A stretch of 64,000 nt of DNA from Paraburkholderia dinghuensis. GTDB lineage: Bacteria; Pseudomonadota; Gammaproteobacteria; Burkholderiales; Burkholderiaceae. The position numbers and the translations under genes were made by a program. Below, in pieces: positions 56,008 through 64,000 of this stretch. Under the pieces are notes generated by a model that had not been told where the DNA came from, searched no databases, and saw only the letters and a program-made list of their open reading frames with translations. The stretch's first letter is position 1. Every line of letters starts with the position of its first letter. Location of the stretch: the NCBI RefSeq assembly GCF_003837865.1, contig NZ_RQIS01000005.1, positions 62,001 to 126,000 on the forward strand, written 5' to 3'.

Positions 56008-57246
56008 CTAGACGATCTGTTGTGCGCGCAACCGCTCTATTTGCTCCGCATCATAACCCAGCGCCAGAAGGACTTCATTGGTGTGTTCACCGAGCTCGGG
56101 GCCGAGCCAGCGCGTGTCGCCAGGCGAGGCGGAGAGCTTCGGCGTGACCGACGGCAACGCGACGTCAACCTTACCTTGCCAGCGGAACTGCTGGATCATC
56201 TGGCGCGCCATGAACTGCGGATCGGTGAACATGTCAGCGACGCTGAAGATGCGGCCCACCGGCACGTCGGCGGCATTGAGCACGTCGAGTGCTTCGTCGA
56301 TCGTGCGCGTAGCCAGCCATGCGGCGATCGCCCCGTCGATCTCCTGCGTGCGCGGCACGCGGCCGTCGTTGTGCGCGAGGTCCGGATCGTTGGCGAGGTC
56401 TTCACGGTCGATGGCCGTCATGAGACGCTTGAAGATGGGATCGCTGTTGCCCCCGATCACGATGCTGCCGTCCTTGCACGGGTAGGTATTCGACGGAACA
56501 ATGCCGGGCAGCGACGCGCCTGTGCGCTCGCGCACGAGACCATAGACGCCGTACTCGGGCACGACGCTTTCCATCATGTTGAACACAGCCTCATAGAGCG
56601 CAACGTCGACGATCTGGCCGCTGCCGCCGTTCGTATTGCGGTGATGCAGTGCCATGAGCGCACCGATCACACCGTGCAACGCAGCGATCGAATCGCCGAT
56701 GGAAATGCCGATGCGCGGCGGCGGCAGATCCGGATAACCGGTGATGTGACGCAGACCGCCCATCGACTCGGCGATCGCACCGAAGCCCGGACGATCGCGA
56801 TACGGACCGCTCTGGCCATAGCCTGAAAGCCGCACCATCACGAGGCCGGGATTCTCCTTCGAGAGCACGTCGTAGCCCAGACCGAGTTTCTCCAGCAGTC
56901 CGGGCCGGAAGTTCTCGATGACGATGTCGGCTTCCTTCGCCAAGCGACGGACGATCTCCTTGCCCTCCTCGGCCTTGAGGTTCACGGTCACCGACTTCTT
57001 GTTGCGCGCCTGCACGGCCCACCAGAGCGAAGTTCCGCCGGCTTCCGGATAGAGCTTGCGCCACTTGCGCAGCGGATCGCCGCCCTTCGGGTCTTCGATC
57101 TTGATGACCTCGGCTCCGAATTCGCCGAGAAACCGCGCCGCGAACGGGCCCGCAATCAGCGTGCCGAGTTCGAGCACCTTTACGCCGGCGAGCGGGCCTG
57201 CCGGACGCTCGCTGGCTGCGGATTCGGGAGAAGTGGCTGTGCTCAT
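56008..57246 (-). CDS. CaiB/BaiF family (family III) CoA-transferase
   Basis: A 412-residue family III CoA-transferase, which moves CoA between carboxylic acids through a glutamyl/aspartyl anhydride. N-terminal GVKVLELGTLIAGPFAARFL, EVIKIEDPKGGDP, ENFRPGLLEKLG, and the catalytic Asp185 in GISIGDSIAALHG (as in formyl-CoA transferase GDS). The C-terminal WLGPELGEHTNEVL closes the fold. ATG at 57246 has AAGGA upstream. It leads the ABC importer set on the same strand, with a tandem repeat in its leader. Substrate unknown. Confidence 0.92.
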   Translation of the reverse strand: MSTATSPESAASERPAGPLAGVKVLELGTLIAGPFAARFLGEFGAEVIKIEDPKGGDPLRKWRKLYPEAGGTSLWWAVQARNKKSVTVNLKAEEGKEIVRRLAKEADIVIENFRPGLLEKLGLGYDVLSKENPGLVMVRLSGYGQSGPYRDRPGFGAIAESMGGLRHITGYPDLPPPRIGISIGDSIAALHGVIGALMALHHRNTNGGSGQIVDVALYEAVFNMMESVVPEYGVYGLVRERTGASLPGIVPSNTYPCKDGSIVIGGNSDPIFKRLMTAIDREDLANDPDLAHNDGRVPRTQEIDGAIAAWLATRTIDEALDVLNAADVPVGRIFSVADMFTDPQFMARQMIQQFRWQGKVDVALPSVTPKLSASPGDTRWLGPELGEHTNEVLLALGYDAEQIERLRAQQIV

Positions 57247-57258
57247 GAGTGTCCTTTT

Positions 57259-57358
57259 GTCGATGGCAGTTAGTGCTTTAGCACTTACTGTGCATCCCAT
57301 GCAAAGCTGTCGATGTCAGTTGGTGCTTTAGCGGTTGCCGACATCCAGTGCGAAGCTG
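57259..57358 (-). repeat. 50-bp imperfect tandem repeat upstream of the CoA-transferase
   Basis: Two 50-base copies begin GTCGATG at 57259 and 57309 and share GTGCTTTAGC and TGC(A/G)AAGCT. The first copy holds an inverted repeat, CAGTTAGTGCT-TT-AGCACTTACTG, with one mismatch per 11-base arm. The second copy has diverged and lost the symmetry. It lies just before the start codon, so it may be an operator. Confidence 0.6.
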
Positions 57359-57407
57359 TTCTTCGGTGCGCGACGCGCGACACCACGCCCGGCGCGTCAA
57401 CGACGGG

Positions 57408-58004
57408 TTACATCGAGCGGCGGTCGATCATCGCGCGGGCGATCGTGCCCGCATCGACGTATTCGAGTTCGCCGCCCACCGGCACGCCGCGCGCAAGCCG
57501 CGTGACGGTCAGGCCGCGCGCCTTCAGCGCCTGGCCGAGATAATGCGCGGTGGCTTCGCCTTCGTTCGTGAAGTTGGTCGCCAGCACGACTTCCTTGACG
57601 ACACCGTCCGAGGCGCGCTTCACGAGGCGGTCAAAATGAATTTCTTTGGGGCCGATGCCGTCGAGCGGACTCAGATGCCCCATCAGCACGAAATACAGGC
57701 CGCGCCAGGTCATGGTCTGTTCGAGCATGATCTGGTCGGCGGGCGTTTCGACGACGCACAGCAGCGTGGGATCACGTTCCTCGTCGAGACATGTTTCGCA
57801 GACCTGAGCTTCTGTGAAGGTGTTGCACTTCTCGCAGTGCTTCAGGTGTCCGGTCGCATACATCAACGCGCGGCCGAGCTTTTCGGCGCCATCGCGGTCG
57901 TGCTGCATCAGGTGATAGGCCATGCGCTGCGCCGACTTTGGCCCGACGCCGGGCAACACACGCAGCGCCTCGACAAGCGCAGCCAGGGCGGAAGGTTGTT
58001 TCAT
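57408..58004 (-). CDS. recR: recombination protein RecR
   Basis: A 198-residue RecFOR-pathway protein loading RecA at gaps. Helix-hairpin-helix [19 protein letters not shown], four-Cys zinc finger [16 protein letters not shown], and Toprim domain [14 protein letters not shown] / [18 protein letters not shown]. Last gene of dnaX-ybaB-recR. A hairpin terminator lies between ybaB and recR, so recR may also need its own promoter or read-through. Confidence 0.96.
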   Translation of the reverse strand: MKQPSALAALVEALRVLPGVGPKSAQRMAYHLMQHDRDGAEKLGRALMYATGHLKHCEKCNTFTEAQVCETCLDEERDPTLLCVVETPADQIMLEQTMTWRGLYFVLMGHLSPLDGIGPKEIHFDRLVKRASDGVVKEVVLATNFTNEGEATAHYLGQALKARGLTVTRLARGVPVGGELEYVDAGTIARAMIDRRSM

Positions 58005-58101
58005 GCGGGTTCAGCGTGGCGGATCGATGAGTCTTGCGGCCGTTTTTTACGGCGGCCGCGAACCATGCGGGCGGCGTGCACTCAAGCACAGCGGCCCTGT
58101 G

Positions 58102-58134
58102 AAAAACGGGCCGCGGCGCATAAGCGCGCGGCCC
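58102..58134 (-). terminator. putative terminator between ybaB and recR
   Basis: On the minus strand GGGCCGCG...CGCGGCCC (inner CGC-TTAT-GCG) is followed by GTTTTTC. It begins 13 bases after the ybaB stop. Confidence 0.6.
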
Positions 58135-58146
58135 GCAGACACCGTA

Positions 58147-58473
58147 TCAGAACGGCAGCTTGAAGCCCGGCGGCAGCGGCAGACCAGCGGTCATGCCGCC
58201 CATCTTTTCCTGCGATGTGGCTTCGGCCTTGCGCACCGCATCGTTGAACGCTGCGGCAACGAGGTCTTCGAGCATGTCCTTGTCGTCAGCGAGCAAGCTC
58301 GGATCGATCGACACGCGGCGCACGTCATTGCGGCACGTCATCGTCACCTTGACGAGACCGGCGCCCGCCTGACCCTCAACCTCGATCTGGGCAAGCTGCT
58401 CCTGCATCTTCTTCATGTTTTCCTGCATCTGCTGGGCCTGCTTCATCAACCCGGCGAGTTGGCCTTTCATCAT
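58147..58473 (-). CDS. ybaB: YbaB/EbfC family nucleoid-associated protein
   Basis: A 108-residue small DNA-binding protein that dimerises as tweezers. It opens [20 protein letters not shown] and has [20 protein letters not shown]; the C-terminal [12 protein letters not shown] is typical of this genus. The start at 58473 (Met-Met) gives the standard length. It lies 79 bases after dnaX on the same strand, the usual arrangement. Confidence 0.95.
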   Translation of the reverse strand: MMKGQLAGLMKQAQQMQENMKKMQEQLAQIEVEGQAGAGLVKVTMTCRNDVRRVSIDPSLLADDKDMLEDLVAAAFNDAVRKAEATSQEKMGGMTAGLPLPPGFKLPF

Positions 58474-58552
58474 GATCGTGACTCCTTCTGAATCGTCTCT
58501 ATCTGGATCCTGGAAAAGCGCGCGGCATGATTGCGAGGCCGCGCGCCGAAAA

Positions 58553-60949
58553 TCAATGGACGGTCGGACTGTGGCCCGCCGCAGCATCCGGCGCGAGCGG
58601 CCGGATCGAACCCGGCACGATGCTCGCGCCGAAATCGCGAATCAGTTGCTGGACGAATGGGTCCGCGCCGATCTCGCGTTCTGCTTCGCGTTGTGCCTGA
58701 GCGCGCGCGGCGGCGTCGAGCGCGGCAGCCGTCCGGCGTGCGGGGCCCACTTCCACGGCGACATCGACGGTTTTGCCGAGCCGTTCGGCGAGCGCCGCCT
58801 TCAGTTTGACGACCTGCGAGGCCTCGGCGTATTGCGGCACCGGCACGCTCAGCTTGAGCAGCGCACCGTCGAGCGCAGTCAGTTCGCTGTTGAACGCGAG
58901 CTGGTACGAAATGCCCTTGAGCGGCAGCGTCGCGGCGAGCGTGGGCCAGTCGCCCGGGAAACCGATCGCGTCGAGCGGAATTCCCGGTGGCAACTTGCTC
59001 ACATCAACGACCGCCACAGCGGGCGACGCAGCGGGTGAAGCTGCGCGCGGCGCGGCGGGTTCACTGTCATAGGCCGGAACGAAGCTGTCGTCGGGCGTCG
59101 CAAAATAGGCGTCGTCGGCACCGAGCGGCACGTAGTCGTCGGGCGAGATGTCGTCCCACGGCGACGCCGACGAGGCGTCCTGCGCGGGCGCATTACGGGC
59201 CAGCTGGCGAGCCTGCATATCTTGCGCAGCCGCAGCGCGACGGGCCGGATCGGGCGTCGGCACTTTGACCTCGGTGCGCGGCGCCGCGGATTTCGATCCG
59301 GTAGCGGGTGTCGCTGCCGATCCAGTGGCCGCCGGGCGGGCGCCGCGGTCGTTGGAAACGCGCATGCCCTTGCTGCGCAGCACGTCGAGCGCCGCACTTG
59401 CCCCACCGCGCGCACCAGACGCCGCAGCGGGTTCTGCGGTTGCATCGGACTGGGATTGCTGCTCCGGTTCGACGGGAACGGGCGTTGCTGCCGCCACGGG
59501 CGCTACGGTCGTGATATCGGGCGCGGCGTCTGACGCATCGCCTTGTGTCTCGTCCGTCGATTCCCACGGCGGCACGACGCGAACCGCAGCGGACGCGGCC
59601 GGGGTGGTCGCAACAGCCGCAGGCATCGCTTCAGCGCCAACGTCCAGTACGGCGGTGGACTTCGCCACTTCCACCGCACTCGATCCGGTGAGCGCCGCTG
59701 CCGGACGGGTGACCGCCGCAATGGCCTCCGGCGCAGCGACCGGTTGAGCGCTGGCAGCGGGGACACTCGCGGCGGAAGGCGCCATCGCAGGCGTGACCGC
59801 ACTTGCCCCGGGACCCGCCACAGCCGGCTTCGAAGCCGGTGCATTGCCGACACCGCCCGCGCCAGTCGCCGGCTCGAACGCAAGCATCCGCAGCAAGGTC
59901 ATCGTGAAGCCGGCGTATTCGTCGGGAGCGAGGCCCAGCTCATTGCGGCCAAGCGTCGCGATCTGATAGAAGAGTTGAACCTGTTCGGGAGAGAGAACAG
60001 CCGCGAAGCGACGCAGATCGGCCGCTTCGGGCCACTCGTCAAGCACCGACGCCGGCGCGAACTGCGCCCACGCGATCCGGTGGAAGAGCCCCGCGAGATC
60101 CTGCAATGCTGTCGAAAACGACAGGCTGCGCAACGCCATTTCGTCGGCGATCGAGAGCACGGCCGCACCGTCGCTCGCAACGAGCGCGTCGATCAGGCGG
60201 ATCAGATAGCTCTGATCTAGCGCGCCGAGCATGCCGCGCACGGCCTCCTCGGTCACCTGGTTTGCCGAGTAGGCGATCGCCTGGTCTGTCAGCGAGAGCG
60301 CATCGCGCATCGAGCCGTCAGCCGCGCGTGCGAGCAAGCGCAGCGCCTGCGATTCGAACTCGACCTTCTCCTCGCCGAGAATGTGCGTCAGGTGCTCGAC
60401 GATATTCGCCGCCGGCATCTGCTTCAGATTGAACTGCAGGCAGCGCGACAGGACCGTGACCGGGATTTTCTGCGGGTCGGTGGTCGCGAGGATGAACTTG
60501 ACGTGCGGCGGCGGCTCTTCCAGCGTCTTCAGCATCGCATTGAAGGCGTGGTTCGTGAGCATGTGCACTTCGTCGATCATGTAGACCTTGAAGCGCGCAT
60601 CCACCGGCGCATAGACGGCGCGCTCGAGCAGCGCGGCCATTTCATCGACGCCGCGATTACTCGCCGCATCCATTTCGACATAATCGACGAAGCGGCCTTC
60701 ATCGATCTCCCGGCACGCGCGACAGACGCCGCACGGTTTCGACGTCACGCCCGTCTCGCAGTTGAGCGCCTTGGCGAAGATCCGCGACAGCGTCGTCTTG
60801 CCCACGCCGCGCGTGCCCGTGAAGAGGTACGCGTGATGCAGACGGCCGCCGTCGAGTGCATGCGTGAGCGCGCGCACCACGTGCTCCTGTCCGACGAGCG
60901 AAGCGAAGTCCTTCGGTCGCCACTTGCGTGCGAGAACTTGGTAGGTCAT
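58553..60949 (-). CDS. dnaX: DNA polymerase III subunit gamma/tau
   Basis: A 798-residue clamp-loader ATPase. Walker A is GTRGVGKTT (about 45-53). Zinc finger Cys64, Cys73, Cys76, Cys79 ([16 protein letters not shown]). DEVHML (about 126), [17 protein letters not shown] and sensor-2 [12 protein letters not shown] are conserved. A long Ala/Val/Pro-rich linker (about 370-640) joins the C-terminal polymerase-binding domain ([20 protein letters not shown]). No slippery A-run is visible, so a shorter gamma form by frameshifting is not indicated. ffs lies upstream. Confidence 0.96.
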   Translation of the reverse strand: MTYQVLARKWRPKDFASLVGQEHVVRALTHALDGGRLHHAYLFTGTRGVGKTTLSRIFAKALNCETGVTSKPCGVCRACREIDEGRFVDYVEMDAASNRGVDEMAALLERAVYAPVDARFKVYMIDEVHMLTNHAFNAMLKTLEEPPPHVKFILATTDPQKIPVTVLSRCLQFNLKQMPAANIVEHLTHILGEEKVEFESQALRLLARAADGSMRDALSLTDQAIAYSANQVTEEAVRGMLGALDQSYLIRLIDALVASDGAAVLSIADEMALRSLSFSTALQDLAGLFHRIAWAQFAPASVLDEWPEAADLRRFAAVLSPEQVQLFYQIATLGRNELGLAPDEYAGFTMTLLRMLAFEPATGAGGVGNAPASKPAVAGPGASAVTPAMAPSAASVPAASAQPVAAPEAIAAVTRPAAALTGSSAVEVAKSTAVLDVGAEAMPAAVATTPAASAAVRVVPPWESTDETQGDASDAAPDITTVAPVAAATPVPVEPEQQSQSDATAEPAAASGARGGASAALDVLRSKGMRVSNDRGARPAATGSAATPATGSKSAAPRTEVKVPTPDPARRAAAAQDMQARQLARNAPAQDASSASPWDDISPDDYVPLGADDAYFATPDDSFVPAYDSEPAAPRAASPAASPAVAVVDVSKLPPGIPLDAIGFPGDWPTLAATLPLKGISYQLAFNSELTALDGALLKLSVPVPQYAEASQVVKLKAALAERLGKTVDVAVEVGPARRTAAALDAAARAQAQREAEREIGADPFVQQLIRDFGASIVPGSIRPLAPDAAAGHSPTVH

Positions 60950-61220
60950 CAGGAAATTGTATCAGCATCGCCTGCGCCCACCGAGGATTCGGCGGGTCCC
61001 GAACGGATGCGCCGCGGCGCTCGCGCTTTGTACATGCACGCCCTGCAGGCGCGGCGCATATGAACCATGCCGCGACGGCAAATACAGTGACGATCGGAAC
61101 CGGTGGGCGGAGCGAGCACGCGACAAACACCGGCGAGCACGCGACCAATACGGCCTGCGAGTCTGGGCGGGGGGAAATCCGGGGGGAATACTGCCGGGAA
61201 CAACTGGAAGAAAGTAGAAG

Positions 61221-61320
61221 GTGACGAGCCTGACCCTCGGCACTGGCGGAAAACGGCTGTGGCTGCTTCGTTCCCGACCTGACCAGGTTGACCGCCCCTC
61301 CATGCGAGGAGGCCCGTCAC
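61221..61320 (-). ncRNA. ffs: signal recognition particle RNA (4.5S, small bacterial type)
   Basis: On the minus strand the 100-base RNA starts GTGACGGGCC and ends GGCTCGTCAC, closing the long stem. The conserved apical domain is intact: ACCTGGTCAGGTCGGGAACG then AAGCAGCC, the Ffh-binding internal loops. It lies 271 bases before dnaX on the same strand, the position seen in Burkholderiaceae. Confidence 0.94.
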
Positions 61321-61325
61321 GGCGC

Positions 61326-61334
61326 ATTCTAGCA
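61326..61334 (-). promoter_or_regulatory. extended -10 promoter of ffs
   Basis: TGCTAGAAT on the minus strand, five bases before the predicted RNA 5' end. TG one base before the hexamer makes an extended -10; no good -35 is visible. Confidence 0.6.
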
Positions 61335-61770
61335 TTGGTTGCGCTGCAATGCGACTGCCCCACGCGAAAAGCCTCAGCGCCGCGCGCTCTTGCAACCGCG
61401 CATGCTGCCTCCATATTGTGTGCGTGTGGCCATGCATTCGGTCGGGGGCATCTCTCTCGACGCAATTCAGGTGCCGCCGGAATAGCGAAGACGCCGCTCG
61501 GAAAATGCGCGCGTAGTGTCGCTTGAGAAGCTGAAACCCTGATGGCGATATGCGTACTATCACCATCGGCAACGCATAGGGATTTAGGCTACACTGGCGT
61601 CAGCAATGGGGTCCACCGTGCACAACTGCTCCGCACGGAGCTTGCGCGGATCGGTCCGGCCGCTTGCAGGCTTTCTTGTCGGCCTTCGGTCGACCCCGGA
61701 TCAGTTTTCCGTTTTGGTGTATCGTGGCGAGCAATTTAGTCAGCCTCGAATCGAAAGAGGTATTCATAAA
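61335..61770. other. intergenic region between ffs and trxA
   Basis: About 435 bases upstream of trxA. An open frame runs through into trxA from 61606, but the extra residues match no thioredoxin. No RNA gene recognised. Confidence 0.4.
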
Positions 61771-62097
61771 ATGAGCGAACAAATCAAGCACATCAGCGAC
61801 GCATCGTTCGAACAGGACGTCGTGAAATCCGACAAACCGGTTCTGCTGGACTTCTGGGCCGAATGGTGTGGTCCATGCAAAATGATCGCGCCGATTCTCG
61901 ATGAAGTCGCGAAGGATTACGGCGACCGCCTGCAGATCGCGAAGATCAATGTGGACGAACACCAGTCGACGCCGGTGAAATTCGGCGTGCGCGGCATCCC
62001 GACGCTGATCCTCTTCAAGAACGGCGCCGTCGCTGCACAGAAGGTCGGCGCACTCTCCAAGTCGCAACTCACCGCGTTCCTGGACAGCCACCTGTAA
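61771..62097 (+). CDS. trxA: thioredoxin 1
   Basis: A 108-residue cytoplasmic disulphide reductase. The active site [10 protein letters not shown] has Cys33 and Cys36, with buried Asp in VLLDFWA and the cis-Pro in [14 protein letters not shown] at 61771 is preceded by AGAGG. It sits upstream of rho as in many proteobacteria, with a long leader separating the two. Confidence 0.98.
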   Translation: MSEQIKHISDASFEQDVVKSDKPVLLDFWAEWCGPCKMIAPILDEVAKDYGDRLQIAKINVDEHQSTPVKFGVRGIPTLILFKNGAVAAQKVGALSKSQLTAFLDSHL

Positions 62098-62196
62098 GTC
62101 CCATTGCCCGCCGCGCCGCACTTCCCAGTTCCTTGTCTGTTCATTGTTTGCTTCTCATTGAACGCATTGAACTCACGTGTGGCCCGCGGGCGAGTA

Positions 62197-62230
62197 ACGG
62201 TGCGTGTTGTCCACCGACAACACGCACCGT
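62197..62230. repeat. perfect 15-bp inverted repeat between trxA and rho
   Basis: ACGGTGCGTGTTGTC-CACC-GACAACACGCACCGT. It is followed by AAAAAA, not T, so on the plus strand it is not a normal terminator. It lies about 50 bases before the rho promoter. Confidence 0.8.
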
Positions 62231-62276
62231 AAAAAACATGCCAACTCGCCACACAGGCGGCCAGCGGCGTGTGCTA

Positions 62277-62285
62277 TGCTAGAAT
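62277..62285 (+). promoter_or_regulatory. extended -10 promoter of rho
   Basis: TGCTAGAAT, identical to the ffs element. It gives a leader of about 120 bases before the rho ATG at 62414, room for autoregulatory Rho binding. Confidence 0.55.
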
Positions 62286-62413
62286 TCATAAAGCGTCTAA
62301 CCGGCGCCAAATAAAGTAGCAAGCAAAAGTCCCAAGCAAGTCCTAGAGCGATTCCGCTCAATTCTTTCCCCCAGACTTCATTTCGTCGCAGTTCTCCCCG
62401 ACGGGTTCTCCGT

Positions 62414-63676
62414 ATGCATCTTTCCGAGCTTAAGTCTCTGCATGTCTCCGAATTGATCGAGATGGCCAATGGCCTCGAGATCGAAAATGCGAACCGCCTG
62501 CGCAAGCAGGAACTGATGTTCGCGATTCTTAAAAAGCGCGCCAAAACGGGCGAAACGATCTTCGGTGACGGCACGCTCGAAGTGCTCCCGGACGGTTTCG
62601 GCTTTTTGCGCTCGCCCGAAACCTCGTATCTCGCGAGCACCGACGACATCTATATCAGCCCGTCGCAGATCCGCCGCTTCAATCTGCACACCGGCGACAC
62701 GATCGAAGGCGAAGTCCGCACGCCGAAGGACGGCGAACGCTACTTCGCGCTCGTAAAGGTGGACAAGGTCAACGGCCAGCCGCCCGAGGCCTCGAAGCAC
62801 AAGATCATGTTCGAGAACCTCACGCCGCTGCACCCGAACAAGGTGCTGCTGCTCGAGCGCGAGATGCGCGGCGAGGAGAACGTGACGGGCCGCATCATCG
62901 ACATGATTGCGCCCATCGGCAAGGGTCAGCGCGGCCTGCTGGTCGCCTCGCCGAAGTCGGGCAAGACCGTGATGCTTCAGCACATCGCACACGCGATCAA
63001 GCAGAACCACCCGGACGTGATCCTGTTCGTGCTGCTCATCGACGAGCGCCCGGAAGAAGTGACCGAAATGCAGCGTTCGGTGGCAGGCGAAGTGATCGCC
63101 TCGACCTTCGACGAACCGGCTGCGCGTCACGTGCAAGTCGCCGAAATGGTGATCGAAAAGGCCAAGCGCCTCGTCGAAATGAAGCATGATGTCGTGATCC
63201 TGCTCGACTCGATCACGCGTCTCGCGCGTGCGTACAACACGGTCGTGCCGGCTTCGGGCAAGGTGTTGACGGGTGGTGTCGACGCTAACGCGCTGCAGCG
63301 TCCGAAGCGCTTCTTTGGCGCTGCACGCAACATCGAGGAAGGCGGCTCGCTCACGATCATCGGCACGGCGCTCATCGAAACCGGCAGCCGCATGGACGAC
63401 GTGATTTACGAAGAGTTCAAGGGCACCGGCAACATGGAAGTGCACCTCGAGCGCCGCCTCGCGGAAAAGCGCGTTTATCCGTCGATCAATCTCAACAAGT
63501 CGGGAACGCGCCGCGAGGAACTGCTCATCAAGCCGGACATCCTCCAGAAGATCTGGGTGCTGCGCAAGTTCATCCACGACATGGACGAAGTCGAGGCCAT
63601 GGAATTCCTGCTCGACAAGATTCGCCAGACGAAGAGCAACTCCGAGTTCTTCGAGATGATGCGCCGCGGCGGCTGA
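62414..63676 (+). CDS. rho: transcription termination factor Rho
   Basis: A 420-residue hexameric RNA helicase. The N-terminal domain is [19 protein letters not shown]. The cold-shock RNA-binding part has [16 protein letters not shown]. The P-loop [14 protein letters not shown] lies at about 176-189, Walker B is [16 protein letters not shown], and the R-loop and C-terminal [17 protein letters not shown] follow. Length matches E. coli Rho (419). A strong terminator follows immediately. Confidence 0.98.
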   Translation: MHLSELKSLHVSELIEMANGLEIENANRLRKQELMFAILKKRAKTGETIFGDGTLEVLPDGFGFLRSPETSYLASTDDIYISPSQIRRFNLHTGDTIEGEVRTPKDGERYFALVKVDKVNGQPPEASKHKIMFENLTPLHPNKVLLLEREMRGEENVTGRIIDMIAPIGKGQRGLLVASPKSGKTVMLQHIAHAIKQNHPDVILFVLLIDERPEEVTEMQRSVAGEVIASTFDEPAARHVQVAEMVIEKAKRLVEMKHDVVILLDSITRLARAYNTVVPASGKVLTGGVDANALQRPKRFFGAARNIEEGGSLTIIGTALIETGSRMDDVIYEEFKGTGNMEVHLERRLAEKRVYPSINLNKSGTRREELLIKPDILQKIWVLRKFIHDMDEVEAMEFLLDKIRQTKSNSEFFEMMRRGG

Positions 63677-63696
63677 TCGCCCCGGCATCGCGCAAA

Positions 63697-63721
63697 ACGC
63701 CCGCTCCATGCGGGCGTTTTT
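63697..63721 (+). terminator. Rho-independent terminator of rho
   Basis: ACGCCCGC-TCCAT-GCGGGCGT followed by T residues, 21 bases after the rho stop. Confidence 0.9.
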
Positions 63722-63792
63722 ATTTCCGGCCGCTAATACTCTCGCGGGCCGCTCGCTTTATTCGCGTATGGATGCATCGCCCTCAACCTGCA

Positions 63793-63819
63793 CGTGAACG
63801 TTCACGTTGACCTATAATT
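63793..63819 (+). promoter_or_regulatory. palindromic operator and -10 box of the MerR gene
   Basis: ACGTGAAC-GTTCACGT is a perfect 16-base palindrome (63793-63808), five bases before a consensus TATAAT (63814-63819). MerR-type dimers bind such palindromes between -35 and -10, so autoregulation is likely. Confidence 0.6.
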
Positions 63820-63859
63820 CGAAGCTCTTGCTACTGCCGCCGTCCCCGGCACGCAGCCA

Positions 63860-64000
63860 ATGTCAAAGAATACCCAGGCGCCGCTCAACGTGCGCGATGC
63901 CGCGCTCCGGTTGAACGTCACGCCACGCACGCTCAAGTATTACGAGGAGCGCGGGCTCGTCACGCCAACGCGTAGCGAAGGCCGCTACCGCCTCTATGAC
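63860..64000 (+). CDS. MerR family transcriptional regulator (partial, runs off the window)
   Basis: The first 47 codons encode a MerR winged helix: VRDAALRLNVTPRTLKYYEE, then RGLVTPTRSEGRYRLYD. The HTH and wing are complete, but the effector domain is outside the window. No metal or ligand can be predicted. LiuR-type regulators of acyl-CoA degradation have similar heads, but that is only a guess. Confidence 0.85.
   Translation, partial: MSKNTQAPLNVRDAALRLNVTPRTLKYYEERGLVTPTRSEGRYRLYD

Noticed and set aside
56008..57246. Loss of the catalytic Asp in the CoA-transferase
   Set aside because: I first looked for it in PGFGAIAE, but the catalytic Asp of this family lies in the GD(S/x) motif, which is intact as GISIGDS.
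58553..60949. Programmed frameshift in dnaX to make gamma
   Set aside because: I found no A-run slippery heptamer on the coding strand, and the reading frame is uninterrupted to the tau end.

Overview
The window is a stretch of GC-rich chromosome from a betaproteobacterium of the Burkholderia/Paraburkholderia group. The evidence is the gene order and the protein sequences: surE-pcm-nlpD-rpoS, dnaX-ybaB-recR with the SRP RNA gene upstream of dnaX, rluD/pgeF divergent from bamD, a class I phaC-phaA-phaB-phaR polyhydroxybutyrate operon, trxA-rho, and ispD-ispF divergent from mfd. All of these look like Burkholderiaceae sequences. I see no prophage, insertion sequence, CRISPR array or large island. 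Most of the window is ordered core chromosome with a few accessory patches.

Layout. 1-3.9 kb: start of trigger factor (minus), glycerate kinase, a MarR regulator, tRNA-Leu(UAG), and a squalene/phytoene-synthase-fold protein that has lost its Asp-rich motifs. 3.9-7.3 kb: a DUF1800/DUF1501 export pair and a small secreted protein. 7.4-9.6 kb: OmpR/EnvZ-type two-component system. 10-15 kb: ispF-ispD (minus) and mfd (plus). 15.1-18.1 kb: argE, a threonine-dehydratase-like PLP enzyme and mscL. 18.1-22.3 kb: a three-gene phosphorelay (membrane kinase, single-domain receiver, hybrid kinase). 22.7-28.4 kb: an unknown protein, the FetAB-type exporter, a secreted unknown, an orphan LigD polymerase domain and serB. 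28.6-29.5 kb: an AT-rich accessory patch with two orphan small ORFs.

29.5-35 kb (minus): rimO-kdgK-bktB-secreted protein-metC, closely packed. 35.2-35.8 kb: a RelE-like toxin with an Xre antitoxin and a palindromic operator. 35.9-43.2 kb (minus): rluD-pgeF, then phaC-phaA-phaB-phaR. BktB (C5 thiolase), PhaA, PhaB and PhaC together would supply and polymerise both C4 and C5 hydroxyacyl-CoAs, with PhaR as repressor. 43.2-47.2 kb: bamD, rlmD, an OmlA-like lipoprotein and an endonuclease/exonuclease/phosphatase-fold enzyme. 47.2-51.9 kb (minus): surE-pcm-nlpD-rpoS-exonuclease.

52-57.3 kb: a quinone oxidoreductase, then a minus-strand set of a CaiB/BaiF CoA-transferase and a NitT/TauT-type ABC importer, preceded by a 50-bp tandem repeat carrying an inverted repeat. 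57.4-61.3 kb: dnaX-ybaB-recR and ffs. 61.7-64 kb: trxA, rho and the start of a MerR regulator with a palindromic promoter. The most unusual items are the active-site-degenerate squalene-synthase homologue, the orphan LigD polymerase, the CoA-transferase/ABC module with its leader repeats, the kinase-receiver-hybrid kinase cluster, and the AT-rich patch. None of these can be called a new system from sequence alone.
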